NCBI GenBank assembly: GCA_050248735.1
Contig: JBFWRU010000001.1
Location: 124,001-188,000, forward strand
Length of the DNA stretch: 64,000 bases
From: JACKFE01 sp050248735
Lineage (GTDB): Bacteria > Nitrospirota > Nitrospiria > Nitrospirales > UBA8639
Direction: 5' to 3'
Shown here in pieces: positions 62,744 to 64,000 of the stretch (its first letter is position 1; the number at the start of each line of letters is the position of its first letter). Below the pieces are notes generated by a model. That model saw only the letters and a list, made by a program, of their open reading frames with translations. It was not told the origin of the DNA and searched no databases. The translations under genes and the position numbers were made by a program.

Positions 62744-63697
62744 ATGACCCTTTCTCCCCAACTGTTGGATGTGGTGAGCCAACCCAGTACTCGGCCGGTA
62801 CCCGAGGGGATTAAAGCCGTGGGTCGTGCGTTGGTGGAGCAGCATGATCGTGCGGTCTTGGGAGTATTATTTTATGGATCCTGCCTGAGAGCCAATTCGG
62901 ATCAGGAGAGTTTGGTGGATTGTTATGTGCTGGTAAAGAATTATGTCTTGTTCTATCCCTCAAAATGGTTAGCCCTTGCCAATGGACTCTTACCTCCCAA
63001 TGTGTTTTTCCTGAGCGTTCCGTTTCATGACCGGGTGATTCGGGTGAAATATGCCGTACTATCCTTATCACATTTCGAACGAAGTGTGACGCCTCAATGG
63101 TTTCATTCGTATTTTTGGGCTCGGTTTGCCCAGCCAACCGTGCTCTTGATGGCGGCAAATCCCGACGTCACACGCACTGTGTTCCAAGGTTTGGCGCAAG
63201 CGGTCAGCACGTTTTTGGAGAAAACGCTTCCCCGTATGACTGAGTCATTTGGGGCAGAGGAATTGTGGCAGGTGGGATTGAGTTTGACCTATGGCGCTGA
63301 GCTTCGTTCGGAGCCGAAGGGAAGGGCCAAAACCCTATGGGCTCATGATCAGGTGTATTACGAGCAGGTCACCCAGGCGGTGCTCATCACCCGTCCTTCT
63401 TCTATTCGAATAGGCCAAGACACGAACAAGCTACAATACACGCCCAGCTTTCCGGCTCAAGCACGTTTGTTGAATCGCGTGGGGTGGGTGATTCGGACAA
63501 TCCAAGGCAAAATACTTTCAGCCCTGCGATTGGTCAAAGCGGCTTTTACGTTTCAAGGAGGCGCAGATTATCTGGTTTGGAAGATCGAGCGACATTCCGG
63601 TGTGAAAATCGAATTGACTCCCGCCCAACGGCGCCATCCTATCTGGACTGGTCTGACCACCTTTTGGCGTCTCTATCGCCAAGGCGCGTTTCGGTAA
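62744..63697 (+). CDS. Tam41-like nucleotidyltransferase, candidate lipid CDP-synthase
   Basis: The 317-residue protein resembles mitochondrial Tam41, which makes CDP-diacylglycerol from phosphatidate. The motif FYGSCLRA at 43-50 fits the GS loop of the nucleotidyltransferase fold, and Asp59 in LVDCYVLV matches its acidic residue. Further on, VKYAVLSLSHFERSV followed by FWARFAQPTVLL parallels the Tam41 KYGV and AGR-KP blocks. It lies five bases after the lipid kinase gene, so the two enzymes could act in series: phosphorylate, then cytidylate. Assignment is by pattern only and needs a profile search. Confidence 0.6.
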   Translation: MTLSPQLLDVVSQPSTRPVPEGIKAVGRALVEQHDRAVLGVLFYGSCLRANSDQESLVDCYVLVKNYVLFYPSKWLALANGLLPPNVFFLSVPFHDRVIRVKYAVLSLSHFERSVTPQWFHSYFWARFAQPTVLLMAANPDVTRTVFQGLAQAVSTFLEKTLPRMTESFGAEELWQVGLSLTYGAELRSEPKGRAKTLWAHDQVYYEQVTQAVLITRPSSIRIGQDTNKLQYTPSFPAQARLLNRVGWVIRTIQGKILSALRLVKAAFTFQGGADYLVWKIERHSGVKIELTPAQRRHPIWTGLTTFWRLYRQGAFR

Positions 63698-63779
63698 GTA
63701 GAACATTGTAAAATGATTCATAAGACTTTTTTTGTGAGTCTTGCCCATCTTTATAACCTCTTTTGAAATAGCCTTTTTC

Positions 63780-64000
63780 ACAAGCCCATTGCACTTCTTT
63801 CACATTAATGAAACGGGGTTTCGTCCCCATGTGCCGAGTTTGTTGCTTGGCGCGTCCCGAAGGGCGCCACCGTTGTTGTGGAGGCAAAAGTAGCCAAAAA
63901 CATATTTGCCGTGGTGTGGCCCTTCGGGTCCTCTGCGCGGTTCGCCGACTCCGGCGGCGCGCAAACTCGCTGCGCTCAAACACTGCGCGCCTTATCCCCG
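63780..64000 (+). repeat. Possible dispersed GC-rich repeat at the right edge
   Basis: After the Tam41-like gene the base composition rises sharply (the last 100 bases are about two-thirds GC) and the sequence is made of short GC-rich inverted pieces, such as CCCGAAGGGC and GCCGACTCCGGCGGCGC. A reverse-strand frame here (63639-63983) begins MFERSEFARRRSRR. Frames starting like this recur in unrelated genomes as part of dispersed repeats, from memory, so I treat it as a repeat and not as a gene. The window ends inside it. Confidence 0.5.

Noticed and set aside
63639..63983. Minus-strand frame of 114 codons at the right edge
   Set aside because: It overlaps the end of the Tam41-like gene and begins in a GC-rich repeat-like sequence.
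1..64000. tRNA, rRNA, CRISPR arrays, insertion sequences
   Set aside because: Intergenic regions were read for cloverleaf-like or repeated spacer patterns and transposase motifs; none was seen.

Overview
The window is about 54% GC and gene dense. It reads like a Gram-negative, cytochrome-c-rich chromosome of the Nitrospirota, probably a Nitrospira. That placement rests on gene content (complete System I cytochrome c maturation, a His-type Thi4, a YfhL-type ferredoxin) and was not tested by alignment. There is no rRNA, tRNA, CRISPR array, prophage or recognisable transposase.

Left part (1-42400). A partial AmpG-like permease, AlgH/YqgE, a YggX-like protein, an exopolyphosphatase and two methyltransferases come first. 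A nine-gene minus-strand operon (6381-13398), ccmA-B-C-(ccmD/E-like)-E-F-G-H-I, is divergent from tlpA-ccdA. Housekeeping genes follow: BamD-like lipoprotein, fabH, ispH, smc, ferredoxin, a DMT permease and a ygfZ-like gene with a pseudo-receiver and a TPR protein. The thiamine operon thiC-thi4 has a TPP riboswitch with a terminator. Then come nadA and ileS-lspA. From 35.8 kb the genes become envelope-related: two facing SGNH hydrolases, 2OG-Fe(II) oxygenase-like proteins, an ELM1-type protein and a methyltransferase.

Surface-sugar and lipid part (42500-63700). On the minus strand, reading in transcription order, are a fatty acyl-AMP ligase, an SDR reductase, an acyl carrier protein and a serine-palmitoyltransferase-like enzyme. 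The nonulosonic (sialic) acid genes neuA-neuB-neuC and a surface-carbohydrate gene follow directly. The first four match in content and order the Caulobacter ceramide genes (aasR, cerR, acpR, spt). A strong sigma-54-type promoter lies just upstream of the ligase. On the plus strand further right are a fatty-acid/sphingolipid hydroxylase-like protein, a GNAT-type putative bacterial ceramide synthase, nucleotidyltransferases, an LptF/LptG pair, a CDP-alcohol phosphotransferase, a diacylglycerol/ceramide-kinase-like enzyme and a Tam41-like cytidylyltransferase.

Together these genes look like a complete route from fatty acid and serine to ceramide, then to a phospho-headgroup sphingolipid and its transport, placed next to nonulosonic acid synthesis. 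The most interesting inference is a bacterial complex-sphingolipid system that may pass through CDP-ceramide or a CDP-activated headgroup. The last 220 bases look like a dispersed GC-rich repeat.
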